From Melastoma dodecandrum (taxonomy: Eukaryota; Streptophyta; Magnoliopsida; Myrtales; Melastomataceae): 64,000 nucleotides of DNA. A program made the translations under genes and the position numbers. Numbering within the stretch: position 1 is the first letter of the stretch; the number at the start of each line of letters is the position of its first letter. Location: contig JARUPY010000405.1 in NCBI GenBank assembly GCA_029817715.1, positions 1-64,000 on the forward strand, given 5' to 3'. The notes beneath the pieces are model-generated. The model made no database searches and was not told the DNA's origin. It saw only the letters and a list, made by a program, of their open reading frames with translations. Shown one piece after another: positions 49,684 through 61,817 of this stretch.

Positions 49684-51632
49684 ATGTCCGCCGACCAGAC
49701 CAAGCACATGTACTCGGTGTGGGCGGTCCCACCGGACGATGTCTCCCAGCGGCTCAGGTCCCTGATGGATGGCCTCAGGTTGGAGTTCGGAGGACCAGAG
49801 TTCGAGCCCCACATCACAATCGACAGCCTCATGTTGTCGACTGAGGAGGACGCATTGTCCAGGTTTAAGGCAGCCTGCGAGGGTTTGAAGGAGTTCGAGG
49901 CAGTTGTGAAGGATGTGGAGACGGGTTGGACCTACTGGGGGTGCGTTACCTGCTCATCAAGTCGACCAAGGAGGTGAGTCTATTTGTGATTTGGGTTTGG
50001 GGAACATATGGATTTTTTTCAGTAAAGTTTGGATCTTGAGTGGGTTTCTTTCGCAGGTCGGGGCAGCGATCGGTCACTGCTCTTGGCATTTTTCTAAGAT
50101 GATATATGTTGACACATGAATTTTAAGTTTCGTCTTTAATGGATCGAAGAGCTAAAATTCCGTATGAACATCATTCGATAAGTCCAAGTATAACGTCGCT
50201 CGAGAAGTGCTTATCGAGTAAGTTTCAAGCATCGTGCCACTCGAGACTGAAAACTACAGCTCGTGAAATGCTCTTTTACTGAAACCCACGGGTCACGATG
50301 ATGGAGCAGGACGCATGACAAGGTTAGAAAAGCCGTCTGAAATATAGTATGCATGACTCATACAAAATAAGAATCAGATCGTGCACACGATTTAGGGAGA
50401 TCAGGTACTACGAAACCACCTTCATCTTCGCTATATCCGAACACCGATCCACCAAGGTAGATTCCTGTAAAGGGATCTACAGTAGCTGTCGTTCGTCCGT
50501 CGTCGTTCGTTTGGAGCACCCCGTTGTTATTTTCAAGTTTATTTTTGTTGTATTTCAATTCGCATAATGTCTGAAAGTACTGTCCTAAAATTCAGTACCG
50601 TTTAATTAATTCAAGCATCATTTCCCTTCCAATTTGTGTTCATTTACTTTACGGCGACCACAATTTCTCTATAATATTCGATACGTGTTACTGAGAACAT
50701 ATTCTGCGCCAACAATATCATGTCGTAAGCTTGCCTTCTGTTGTTTTCTAACGTGTTGGCAATGATCCGAGGATTTTTGGAATGGATCCGAATCTGTGGT
50801 GTTTGTTCAATTTGCTTTGCATCTCTAGAAATGGTCGAATCTTGGTGTACTGTAGAGAATGTTCTGCTTCTGTGTGTTCGACCTAATGGTGTAGTGAGCC
50901 CAAACATAACAAATTCCAAATCTAACCCGGCGTTTGGTATCCGGATTTGCGAAGGAAATGAAATGGAATGGCGATTCCATTACGACCATTTTAAACTAAC
51001 CAAACGATATTCAAACGATATGGAACGACAACCATTCCATAACGTTGTCATATCTGATTTTGAGAATATCTAGGAATGCACATGGCCTCCGGTGTTATCA
51101 TATGGATGACTTGCTTGTTGTTGTCTCTGTTTTGTGATACTCTAGCCTTTCAGCTTTTGGTTCATTTTCTTTGGAGGTCTGTGCACATTTTCTGCTTACC
51201 ATCGCTCGAGAATTCATTGGTTTAGGTCTGTGCATTTCAGTTGATTTCCTTATTCGAGTGTCGTAATATAATGCAAACTGGTTAACAACCTGTCTGTCAT
51301 GAATTAATTTCCATTCATCGAGATAATCAAGTGCTCCATGGCGTTTCGAACGGCCCCCATAGGTGGATGCTGTAGTTCCCTTAATTTGGCTGATTCGACT
51401 TTCATTCCGGTGAAATTCATTGCAGCTTACACGCCACATCAGCCTCATCTATGGTGACATCTCCGACCAAGCGAAGAAGAAAGCCCAAGAAAAGGCAAAC
51501 ATACTTGACGAGAACCTAAACTGCCTGAGCTTCAAGATATCCCGCCTCGTGCTCTGCAAGTCCGTGTTTGGCGATCTGGCAACCAAATCCTGGGAGCTGA
51601 TGTCTGACTGCCGTCTGAAAAATAACCAATAA
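49684..51632 (+). pseudogene. Plant cyclic phosphodiesterase (2H family), frameshifted
   Basis: The layout matches Arabidopsis cyclic phosphodiesterase (At4g18930, about 181 residues), which opens ADP-ribose 1'',2''-cyclic phosphate formed during tRNA splicing. Exons are 49684-49973, 50057-50107 and 51426-51632. The first HxT motif is in FEPHITI and the second (HxS) in RHISLIYGD. Exon 1 is 290 nt; one more base would make 183 codons in total. The shift lies near 49944-49950, where TGCGTTACCTGCTC should read as CV(Y)LL. After it the frame gives YLLIKSTKE, the expected family sequence. The loss of one T in a short run removes the second catalytic motif from the product. An upstream in-frame ATG at 49627 exists. 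Intron 2 is 1318 bp. A sequencing error cannot be excluded. Confidence 0.8.
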
Positions 51633-52660
51633 GGGGTTGGAATGCGTATTACCGTCGGCGATCTTCTTGCTTCTGCATTTCTAATATCAATAAGGGCCAG
51701 AAAGGGGCATTCCTCCCTACTTAAACACCTTCAAGAACGGTTGTCGATTCCGATGTAATTCGACATCGCGACGCATGTGCGACACATTGGAAAGGTATTT
51801 TCCCGGCTCGAAATGGTAAACGGGCGTGTTATCTCAGAGTATGGATGTGGTGTCCAGCAATGACTAGGAAGACTTTGCGGAATTTACAGCCGGTTTTGCT
51901 TTTATCATTTGCCTAAACTAGCTTTCCTCAGCATGTCGATAAATTACCTAATCAGCATCATTTTTCCTCCAGAGAGAATTTTCTTACAACATTTTGTCTA
52001 GAGATTATTTTACTCTGAGAATCAATTCCAGTTTTGGTTCAGATGCTAAGATTTCGATCATATTCTCACTATATACGATTCTACTACAACCACGATTCTA
52101 CCCTTTCTATAACTTCAAAAATTCAACAAATCCTGGAAACTTCAATATCTGGTTCAAGCATAGCAGATTGATACATTTAGCACCAACCAAAACAAACTAA
52201 TAGCGTACCAAACTTATAAAGTCCAAAATCCGACTTTAAGATATTATTTCCGGACTATTTGATCTCTTTGGTCAAATTTACGGTAGGCCAAAAAGGAAAC
52301 AAAGCTTGGACGGCAACGCTCTGCTCACTGCTTCAGCGAATAAGAGAAAATGATGATCTCCTTTGGATTCCCTGGCGGGCACAATAAGATGAGGAGGCGT
52401 GACAGTGAATTGAATTATGGAATGAAGTTTTTTAGGTCCCCATCTTGATCGAACTTTGTTTTAATGATGCAAGAACACTTTTAATTATAAGAGGTTGTAA
52501 GACTTTGTCCCGGGCATCTTCCTGTCATGATGATTGTTGTAAAAGAAGAGTTGGGCCATGTTTGGCAATTATAAAAATCAATCTTATTTTCTTTATATTT
52601 ATATAAATATCGATCACACAACATAAAAAAAGGTAGGCCCCGTTTGACAATAAAAAAATA
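51633..52660. other. Intergenic; downstream of the phosphodiesterase gene
   Basis: No gene is recognised. 52200-52260 contains a short AT-rich piece (CCGACTTTAAGATATTATTT) similar to the degraded repeat at 30.5 and 44.5 kb. The rest has no features that I can support. Confidence 0.45.
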
Positions 52661-53226
52661 GGTAAAATATGGCATCGACTTTGAGTCAAGTTTCTACTTT
52701 GATCTTAGTTTGTTATATGATTTTGTCACTAATTTTTATTTTTATATTGATTTTGGTCAATTTTAGATTTTATTACGTGACAGCTAAATAACCCTTAATA
52801 AACCGTGTTATTTATCGACTAACAAGAGAAAAAATAAAAAAAATGAATAATATTGGAACTTTTGTTGTAGGGTTTTCCATTTTAGGATTTTGATGGTCAA
52901 ATCAAATGAATTGAAAACCGAAGCTCCGATAATTGCTGAAGTTGCCAAAAATACGCAAAATCGATGAAAGACAGACGATGGATTAGTTGTGGAGGTTGCT
53001 CCTATGAGTGTAAGGTAGAGGATGAGTAGAGGAACACGAGAGGAGATGTTGTAAGTCCGTAGTTACAAGACACGTGTCAGATTATATAAGGTGTTGTTTG
53101 GTTTTCGCGAAACAAAATTCAAAATTAGCCAAATTAATATAAAAATAAAAGTTGGCGACAAAAAATCATATAACAAACTAAGTTAATGCCAAAACAGAAA
53201 ATTGACCCAAAGAATATCTCATTTTC
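52661..53226. mobile_element. Long-TIR MITE, copy 3
   Basis: This third copy, about 566 bp, has the same orientation and block order as the other two. It starts GGTAAAATAT and retains TTAGTTTGTTATATGATTTT on the left and its complement on the right (ATATAACAAACTAAGTTAAT). The right terminus is degraded, so the end is approximate and no target duplication was found. With copy 2 it brackets the phosphodiesterase gene. Confidence 0.75.
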
Positions 53227-54712
53227 TTTACGTTTACACTTATGTGAGCTTTGTACGTCCATGCAATTAATTTAGAAAAAAATTATGAAAATATGGTTCG
53301 ATTTTTAAAACTTTTCAAAATATCACCCTTTATGTTTCTATTGAAATAATGATTTTTTTAAATTGAAAATCATCGTTTCAAAAAATCGATTTATGAGCGA
53401 TATTAACGAGTGCTTTAGAAATTTTAACCCTCAATCTTTTCCAAACTAACCTCAAATCCGCACAATACTTCTTATTTTAAAAGGGTCACTATCCAAAATA
53501 CAAAAACGTATTTCAATACTTATGTAGCTCTAATAACATGGATACAAAACTCATTCCCATCGATCAAATTTACTACTACCAAACACGACCTTTTATATAT
53601 ATTTAAAGATAAAAATTTAAAAGGTTTTCATTAGTGTTGTTGGGTCAATTTATGGAATGATAAGGTGTTGTGCCATTAAAGATTCATTGTGCTTTATGTT
53701 ACTTCCCTAAGGTTTTATTTATTTTCATGAAAATTTTCCACGACATGGATTAATTCTTTTTGAATTACATGTATTTTAATATATTTTTTACCTTCATAAA
53801 AAATTTTGAATTTTAATTTTTCATTGAAACTCATGAGTAAACAAGATAAAAGGAGAAAGAGTTAGTCGACCTTAATTTTCATGAACATTTAAAAATAAAA
53901 AATGCGATAAAAACACTCCATTTCTTTATATATGTGTAAGTATAAAAGGAAAACGTTAAAATAAATCTGGTCACGTAGTATTTCAAAATAATATTTGACA
54001 GAAAAAAATTTCACAAAATAAGGCAATAATTTTTATAATTTGTCAAATAATATTTATCACTCGATGTTATGTTGTAAAGGGGTACTGAAATGCTATCGTA
54101 AAAGTTGATCTTGAGTAATAAATTGATGGCTTTGTCATAATCCTTGTATTTTTCGTATCCATTATAAGTGAATCATTGTCCTTTATAAGCGTCATTCGAA
54201 CATGAACGTAGAAGATATACAAGACTACGTTATGAAACACTATGAACGGATAGCATTGGGATTTTGTCGTGCTTCTTTAAGTTTTTTGATTTCGACTCGT
54301 CATTGCGAGGATACTAATACCGAGTTGAAAATAATTAATTATTTTGTTAGTTAATAATATTAATCAGAAAAAATATAAATCCGATTTCACTATAAGAAGG
54401 AAAAAATAGAGAAATCTTTTATAAGAAAATTAGTCAAAGACCAACTAAATTTAGAAGTCTGTCTTTCAAAATTCGATTTTCTTAAGTCACAAAATCAACC
54501 TAAAATTAATTTAAGAATATTAGTCAAAATTAACTATTTTATTTAACCATTTTTTTTACTTACTAACCGACAAAATTCGTTACTTTCCTGTCACGAAATA
54601 TTTAAAAAATGCATGATAAACGACCGGTCACATGAAATGAAATCACGAATCCGCCCCCGCTCAAAATAAGACAAAAATTAAATCACCCCCTCCCAATCCC
54701 CCGCCGCCCCCT
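53227..54712. other. AT-rich intergenic DNA before the WAP gene
   Basis: No gene is supported. 54400-54560 contains more of the degraded AT-rich repeat type. Frames are short on both strands. Confidence 0.5.
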
Positions 54713-54752
54713 CTATATATTATATATTACATATATATATATAAAATACATT
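54713..54752 (+). promoter_or_regulatory. TATA-rich core promoter of the WAP gene
   Basis: A run of TA dinucleotides ending ATATATATATAAAATAC precedes a pyrimidine-rich leader (54765-54900). The coding exon starts only after an acceptor at 55519, so the 5' untranslated region contains an intron. This is the most likely core promoter. Confidence 0.5.
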
Positions 54753-55537
54753 TCCAACTGTCAATTTTTCACTCCCGCAGTCATCTGCACGACTCCCGCC
54801 GCTTCGACTTCCCCCACCCCGACTCTCCCCCTCCCTCTCCATCTCCCCCTCCCTGTCGACGCCGGAACCCTAGTATTTTCGCCGGAGCCTCTTCCTCCTC
54901 CCCCGCGCTATCCTCGTCTCCGTCTGCGGATCTGCTTCGTCGTAGCAGCTGTGTGCGTTGGAGTTTGAGGTTTTTTTTTTGTTTATTTGTTTCAGAGACC
55001 GGCGGACGGTTGTCGCGAGCTTATTGTGAGTAGTAGCGGAGTGATTGGTCGGGTGAGGGGCGGGAGGGGAGGGGGATTGTGAGTTTCTGGCGTTTGGTTG
55101 GAGTGCAGGAGTCAAGTGAGTGCTCGGGGCGGTGTGTTGCCGAGGAGGTTTTCACGAGGATTAGTTTAGAGAAGTGATTGGATATGGGAAAAAGTAGAGT
55201 TGGAGTCGATTATGTTTGGTTGAGTCGTTGTTTGCTGTGGTTTGATTTATTGTTGTTAAGGGGTAGTCAAGCATCCGTGTTATATCTTTTCTAGGAATAG
55301 GCGTTGTGTTTTCCTTTCTTTGTTTTTTTTGGTGGATGCGATTTGGAGTTTCTTGAGCTTGCTTCGTCTTTTCCATTGATTCGATTTGTGTACATTATGG
55401 TTGACTGCAGATGTTCTTTGTCCGCTCTAGATTATTTCTCACTCATATTTCGCTGCTTGAGAGGAAGTGCTTTTCTGTTTCCTGATTAGTATATTCATTT
55501 GCTTCTATGTTTTTTTCAGAGTCAGTTGATATTTGAT

Positions 55538-58500
55538 ATGTCTGTTGTTAGTATGGAGAAACACTGCACACTGGAGAATTTCCGTTTCGGCAACTTCGAC
55601 CCCGATGCATGCAGCGATTGGTCTCTGCAGCGAAGTTGTAGTGGTGAGATTAAAGAAAGTGACAACCCTGATGTTGAAGTTTTGGAGAATTTGGAAGATT
55701 ATTTTCAAGATCTCAATGATCGGCTTATAATTTCCAGAATGGTCAGTGATTCTGTCATTAAGGGCATTGTTAGTGCCGTTGACCAGGAGGCGAAGGAGAA
55801 AATTGCCCAAAACGAGGTGGAGATTTCTTGGTTGAGATCAGCTTTACGATGTTACCGGAATGAAGATTCGTTTCTTGATATTCCCAAAGCATGCGGACTT
55901 AGCCGGGTCTTCTACCATGATGTTTTCGACGTTGATGATTTTTTACGAAGCTCTCGAGATGAGGTTATGGAGCAATTGAAACATCTCAGGAAAGAAATTG
56001 ATTGCATGAGGGGTCCAAGCTCTTTTTGGAAGATTAGTACGGGTTCCCAATTAGTTGGATTAGGTGGTTTACTTTCTGAGAAGGTATCTGAGAGATGGGC
56101 CACGGTGGATAATGTTATTAATACTCTGCAAAGTAAGGTAGAAACTGTTTACCATAACTTAATGAACCTGGATTTCTACTCCAACGAATCAATTAAAGAG
56201 TTGCAGCAAGAAAGACAGTTTCGAGGTCAAGTTGAGGCTTCAGTTATGGCTAATTGCATCAGAGGGTATCGATATGAATTTGAGAGGAACTTTTGGGATC
56301 GTGGCAGTCGTCATAGTGGCAATGTCAATACCTCGAAGAAGATAGAAGAATTTAGGGCCTTACAAGAAGAATTGGATGCCCTATCAAAGATATTATCGAT
56401 GAATGATGCTGGGAAGCTTATTTCTCATGGTTCTCACGATGTTGGCGAAGCATTTGTTGTCAGTGATCAAAATGGAAAGCACGATGAATTAGTGATTACA
56501 ATGCCTGAAAACTGGGATCCTGCTCAGGTGAAGCACTTGACAAAAGATGAGCTGATCAATTATTTTAAGGATGAAATGATCAAAATGAAAAGGAATCACG
56601 AGACCAAGGTGCAGCAGATGACTGAAGAGGTCTTCAGTTTGAAGCGTGAATACTACAAAGAAAAAGGAATTCCGCTTACATTGAAGAAAGAAAAGGAGTT
56701 GGATGCGTTAAGAAGAAAGATCCCTGAAGTAATGTTGACGCTGAAGGGCATGTTGACAGCGGAAAAATGCATTATTGGCTCTAATGGCAGTTCTGAGTTA
56801 CTGGGTTTGTTTAAGGAGCGGTTGGAAGCTCTACAATCGGAGAATGAAAGTTTGAGAAATATGGTCTCACTTAAAAAGGAGGAGGTTAAATATCTCAAGT
56901 CACAGGTTGCTGATGCTGCAAAGCAAATTTCTTTTCTTTCTTGTGCAGAAACAAATTTGCTGCATACCAATAGAGGTCTCAAGTCTGACATAGAGGAGAC
57001 ACAAATTGAAGCATCAATCTGTGGAGATGTGTACCTTAGTTTCCTTGGGGACTTGAGCTTGACATTGACAGAATTGATAAGTGGAAATTCCAACAGGCAG
57101 AAAAATGATCTTGAACAGAGTTCTTGTTCCGGTGAATGTGAAGAAGTTCTTCGTCTCGCAGAATCTGCTAGACATTGGGAAATTGATCATTCAGAGATTG
57201 AGTCTCTTGTTTTACATGGGGTACATGAGGTAGTGTTTATGGGATGCCTGAAGGATGCTGAGGAGTACATGAACTACTTGAATAATGAGCTGGCTAAAGA
57301 AGTCATTGATAGGATTAATCTTCAATCAGAAGGCATGGAAAAGGAGAAATTAGTGAGAAAAGGGATCCTGGAGAATGAGAAGCTCAGAGAAGATAAAACC
57401 AAGCTAGCTACTCTTTTGGTGCAAAAAGAGAGATTAGCTGAAGAAGCAATAAATGCATTGTCATCGTGGAAAGATCAATTACAGAACGCGGTTTTAAACA
57501 TTAATAATCAAATGTCTGACATGATGTCTCAATTTGACCAAAAGGTTACATCAGAAATAGGGACTAATAGATCAAGGTACTGTTTTTATATCGCACTAGT
57601 TGGTCAGTCAATTCTCTTTTTCTCTTTATTTTTTTGGAAACATCTTAATAATATAATTGTGCTTATTTTTACGACAGGTTGGTGTCTTTAATATCTGAAG
57701 TTGGTCCTCTATCTCAGAAGTTTAATATGCTTAGAAGGGTTCTGTCGAGTTACAAGCACAAGCTTAAAGCAAGATCTTCAAATCTCGAAAAGGCTGAAGC
57801 TGAGGTACTACATTTACCATCTGCAGGCTATTTGACTATGTGGTGAAATGAAAGATTTCTTGTTTTGGTATACCATGTTTATTGATCATAAAATGGTATA
57901 TGTGAAGTGTTCAACTAGAAAATAATCTCCAGAATTACATAAAGAATAGATCTTCCGACTTTGTGTGAGTTGAGTTTCTACGACTAACTTGTTCCAAGTT
58001 CTGCTAAATGAGGATGGGTTCATTAGGTTTTGTAGTTGGCATCCAGCTTTGTTATTTTTATGAGTACCCCCCAAATGTAATGTTTTACCAAGAGCCTACC
58101 GGAGACCTTTCCAACTATAAAACCAAAGGCCTGAATGTTGGATTACATTAGAAGTCTTATCGCTAAAAGGCATGCATGCTGGAAGTTTCTAGGCATAAGT
58201 TGGCTGGAAGACATTGGGTAATGATTGTTAAAGAAAAATTCAAGACAATTTTTCTACTTTCTTCAATCCAATCCAGAGGATGCATATGTTGTAGGATTAG
58301 GAAACTCAAATTTTTTAATAGCCAATTAACTGCAGATTTCTATGCTCATTCATGTATCCCTACATATTTTGAAGAATTGTTGGAGAAGCGCAATAGCGTG
58401 ATGGGTGTCAGATATTTGGTATAGCATCATTCTTCCTCAAGTTATGTGGCTGTGACTGTGGGCATAGTGTGGGGAAAGATGTCTGATACATTATAACTTA

Positions 58501-59337
58501 GCCAGTCTGTCCAAGCTTCTTGTCTGAGAAGCTTTAGTATAGACTGTTACCAGGATTTAGAGTTAGATGTCCTATATTTGTGTATTGAAATGTTAACAAG
58601 TTCTGGCAACCTGTAGTGATTGTGCAGTTCAATGTAAAAACAATGCTTTGAAGTTTTTTGCGTGCTGGTTTTAGTGGCTAACTTTTAGTTTCTGGTCTTG
58701 TAGGTGGATCTTCTTGGAGATCAAGTGGATTCACTTTTGAGTCTTCTTGAGAAAGTTTACATTGCCTTGGATCACTATTCTCCAATATTGAAGCATTATC
58801 CCGGGGTAGGTTTTCTTTGGTCTGTGATCCGGATCCTCTCCACAATTTATGGCATGTCTATATTTCTTGGGCAAAGAAAATTGTGTGAGAAAACATGTAT
58901 ATCAAATTCTTTTGCATTTTTAATTGTTCAGAACTTTATAACCATTTCTCCTCATTTCCCTTCTTTTGTATCATGTCCATGCAGACTATAAAAGATTGTT
59001 TATTTCATAGTACCTTTTCCAACATCACTCAAATGACGATGCCTCATTATTTGGTTTTTGGCACTTTTGTCCTAAACTAGCTTTTGAAGTGTGATTACAC
59101 TTGTTTGTCTGTAGTTTGCATCTGAAAACTGGGTTTAAATATGCTCAGTAGGCATGTCTGATAGTCTTTTATCATGTCAAAATCTTTCTGTTCATCTTTT
59201 GCGAAATTCAACTCCTAACCTCCAAAGTCCGTGTTTGCTTTGGATAGATTATGGAGATTCTAAAGCTGGTCAGGAAGGAGCTATGTGAAGAGTCCTTGAA
59301 GTCAGTCGATGAGGATTTGGATGATACTCTGAAGTGA
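55538..59337 (+). CDS. WAP: WPP domain-associated protein (WAP), coiled coil
   Basis: Four coding exons: 55538-57576, 57678-57804, 58704-58805 and 59248-59337. They sum to 2358 nt or 785 residues, near the 834 of tomato WAP. Family landmarks are [20 protein letters not shown] at about residue 50, then [56 protein letters not shown], and the C-terminal block [20 protein letters not shown] with [15 protein letters not shown]. The bulk (about 210-660) has the Glu/Lys/Leu-rich composition of long coiled coils. Tomato WAP binds WPP-domain proteins (MAF1, RanGAP) at the nuclear envelope and Golgi. ATG 55538 is the first in-frame start after the 5' UTR intron acceptor at 55519; a second Met lies five codons on. 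Phases at all junctions agree. Confidence 0.93.
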
Positions 59338-60258
59338 ACAGCATGGTACGTGTCCATGGTTGACAATCTTAGCATTATGCTCCCACTTTTTGATGAGTAA
59401 AAGATATTTGTCTATGTAGCCTGCAGGAAAGTCTAATCTTTGAGTTTTTAAAGTATTCATACTCTTCTAATTCATTGTACTTAATCTGTAATCTATCTTC
59501 TTCAGGTCCTTGCCACGAGCTTTACTAGTAAAAGGTTTCCTCCATCACCACTGTTGTTACTACCAAGGATTTTGAAGTTTTTTAGACGACTTTGGAAGCA
59601 ACAGTATTGCAGAAAAGGCTGCACATCCCTGTTTTGGGGGAATGACCATTTGTGCTTGCTAAGTGGCTCTTTTTTGGTGGTGATCACTGGTCATTGTAAA
59701 TCTGGCAACGGTAGAATTAGCCTTAATATTGTTAATCCTTCACAGAGATAGAGAGAATGCTTTCTTCCTTGTGTATAATTAGGAAGAAAGTCAGACATCT
59801 GTGTCAAATTTTCTACGTAGCCTTAGTTTCTTGTATCATTCCTTCTGAACTAAAGGTAATTTCCTAGTCATTTACTTTTCTGTTTGAAACTGTGATATTC
59901 ATTTATATGTTTTTAGACACAAATCCTTGTAGCACACTTTTTCTGTTTGGCGTATTGTTGATCTTCCATTAATCATGATGATCTTTGTTCGTAAGAGTGA
60001 TATGGTGATGCTCAATTATATGATGCCAAAACTTCGAAGAACCATTTGATAGGATGCAGAGCAGGTGGATATATGTGACAGAGGATTGACTTAAATATTG
60101 GGTTTAGCACATCAACACTGCTTGTTGTGGCTCTCGCAAGGACCAAAGACCCTTCCAGGATCTGCAGAAGGTAACGGGTATACACTTCGTTAGATCTTTG
60201 GACGATGAATAGTTCGGTTTGATTTATGTATGTAGCTCATGAGTGTGATGTTGATCCT
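59338..60258. other. WAP 3' UTR and intergenic DNA
   Basis: The left part is probably the WAP 3' untranslated region; it may contain a further 3' UTR intron, since CAG-type acceptors follow T-rich runs near 59500. Nothing coding is recognised before the bHLH relic. Confidence 0.45.
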
Positions 60259-60762
60259 GAAGTGTTCGTCAATGTGGCCGCCTGCAACGTGGTGGAGATC
60301 GAGCTGGAGATCATCCAGCACCCTCGCAACATGCAGCTGGCAGTTGATCCTCTTCCTCTGCATGATCTTGACGGTCACCTCGTCGTCGACAATGCCCATG
60401 TCGAGCACGGTAACCTTCGATTTCCTTTGTAGCCAGGAAGTTCTGAGAGTCCCTTTGTAAGATGACTGATTGTGTTCAGCCAATGGCAGCTTTGTGATTG
60501 TGCGCTCTTTCATCCCCAATGTCTTCACCGTATGCTATTCCTTGCTCCTACTCCCTCGTCGCCTCCTATGTTAAAAAAGGAGATAATGTAAGAAAATCAA
60601 AATTGTAGGTTTGATAATGGTATCCTTTGCAGTGCCTATACCCAAGCTTATGACGTTCAGGTCATAGTGGCCATGTAATGGCAGGGGTTGGAATGGCTCC
60701 TTCGTTATGGGAGGCTGCGGTGGCACCTGATTTGGATGTGACAGAGGATTGTAAAAGACGGA
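60259..60762 (-). pseudogene. bHLH10/89/91-type transcription factor relic lacking the bHLH domain
   Basis: Two family blocks survive on the minus strand. The right block, 60655-60762, reads VFYNPLSHPNQ, VPPQPPITKEPFQPLP and HGHYDL, like the YDPLFHLNLPPQPPxFRELFQSLP segment upstream of the bHLH in this group. The left block, 60259-60465, reads LRTSWLQRKSKVT, DDEVTVKIMQRKRIN and LDDLQLDLHHVAGG, the ACT-like region after the bHLH. In intact relatives more than 100 residues, including the basic helix-loop-helix, lie between them; here only about 190 bp with stops remains. The left block also ends early. Relatives are tapetum regulators (Arabidopsis bHLH10/89/91, rice EAT1). Family wording is from memory, so the subgroup should be checked. 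Confidence 0.72.
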
Positions 60763-61817
60763 GGACGACAACCAGGACGTGCCCAGGGTACTCCAGGAAG
60801 GAGGTAAGGTTCTCCCAGCAGCCCTTGTTCTGTGGATGCGTTTGGTGCATTTATGGCCATCCGGTCGAGGTATAGTGGTGATCTTGTTCCTCCATTGACC
60901 ATTCATTTCGATTTTTGGGACTTATCATCACCTTGTCAAATGTGGCTGCAATATATATAAAGGACGGGTGACTATGCGCGGTAGATTTCGAACCCAAAAC
61001 CTCCTTAAGCAAAGCCAAGTTACTTACTACTTGGGCTAACCCCATGTTGATTCCATTTTTTGCTTTGGTTCTATGTACCAAGCACGTAGGAATTCCCTGT
61101 GACGTGGTATGTTGGTGTGTATCGGAGGTATTGGGAGAGTCTTTGGCAAACTCTACCCGTAATATGACAGCATTGCAATCCATAAGTTCGTAGTGTGACC
61201 TCACTTCTTCCCTTGGCAACATCATCAATTGGTTTGAATCCTCATTACCTACATTTGGTTGGCTGAATGTATGTGTTGCCTAATGTCCTAACGGGGGACA
61301 TGCCGACTGTCGATAATTAACACAGTAGCTAGATAGGCTTGCACTCGTAGCACAACGTAGCGGCCTCCAGAAATTATGGGATGGGAGTTGCATTCTTGAT
61401 GGTTGCCATATCAAGTTGGATCTTCCTTGGTCTCCGTCCACTCTTCACTGGGTTCCTCTCCACGAGAGACGTCCTCACTTCCTCACTGTAGTTATATCCA
61501 CCCGACAGTCCTATAACTCCTTAACCAGAGCAGCGGCGGCCAGATGTGGGGGCCTTTGGGTCACTGCCACTTCTCCGGACGCAGAGTCAGACCGAGCCGA
61601 CTACCATCAGGCCTGAGCTCCCAGGCAGGTTGTTACAACCCCAAAATATGTTTATGTAAACAGTAAATTTGATTGAAATTTTGCTTTATTAACTATTCTT
61701 TATGTTAATATTATTTCTTATCAAGTATTTAAGTGGATTGACCTAAGTGAAGAACGTACCTGACCTGGTATAGAAACAAACTATAAGTAAAACATTATTA
61801 ATGTTACATTTAAATTA
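60763..61817. other. Intergenic with a SINE head
   Basis: Apart from the SINE-like segment near 61 kb, I see no supportable feature. The minus ORF at 60851-61228 crosses the SINE and is not a gene. The right 190 bp is AT-rich and ends at the target duplication of the Mutator-like element. Confidence 0.45.
60965..61045 (-). mobile_element. tRNA-derived SINE head (pol III A and B boxes)
   Basis: On the minus strand, TAGCCCAAGTAGTAAG (61023-61038) resembles the A box of plant SINEs and GGTTCGAAATC (60984-60994) the B box. The spacing and the linking AAGGAGGTTTTGGGTTCGAA are typical of tRNA-derived heads. The body to the left and its tail are not delimited. Confidence 0.6.
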
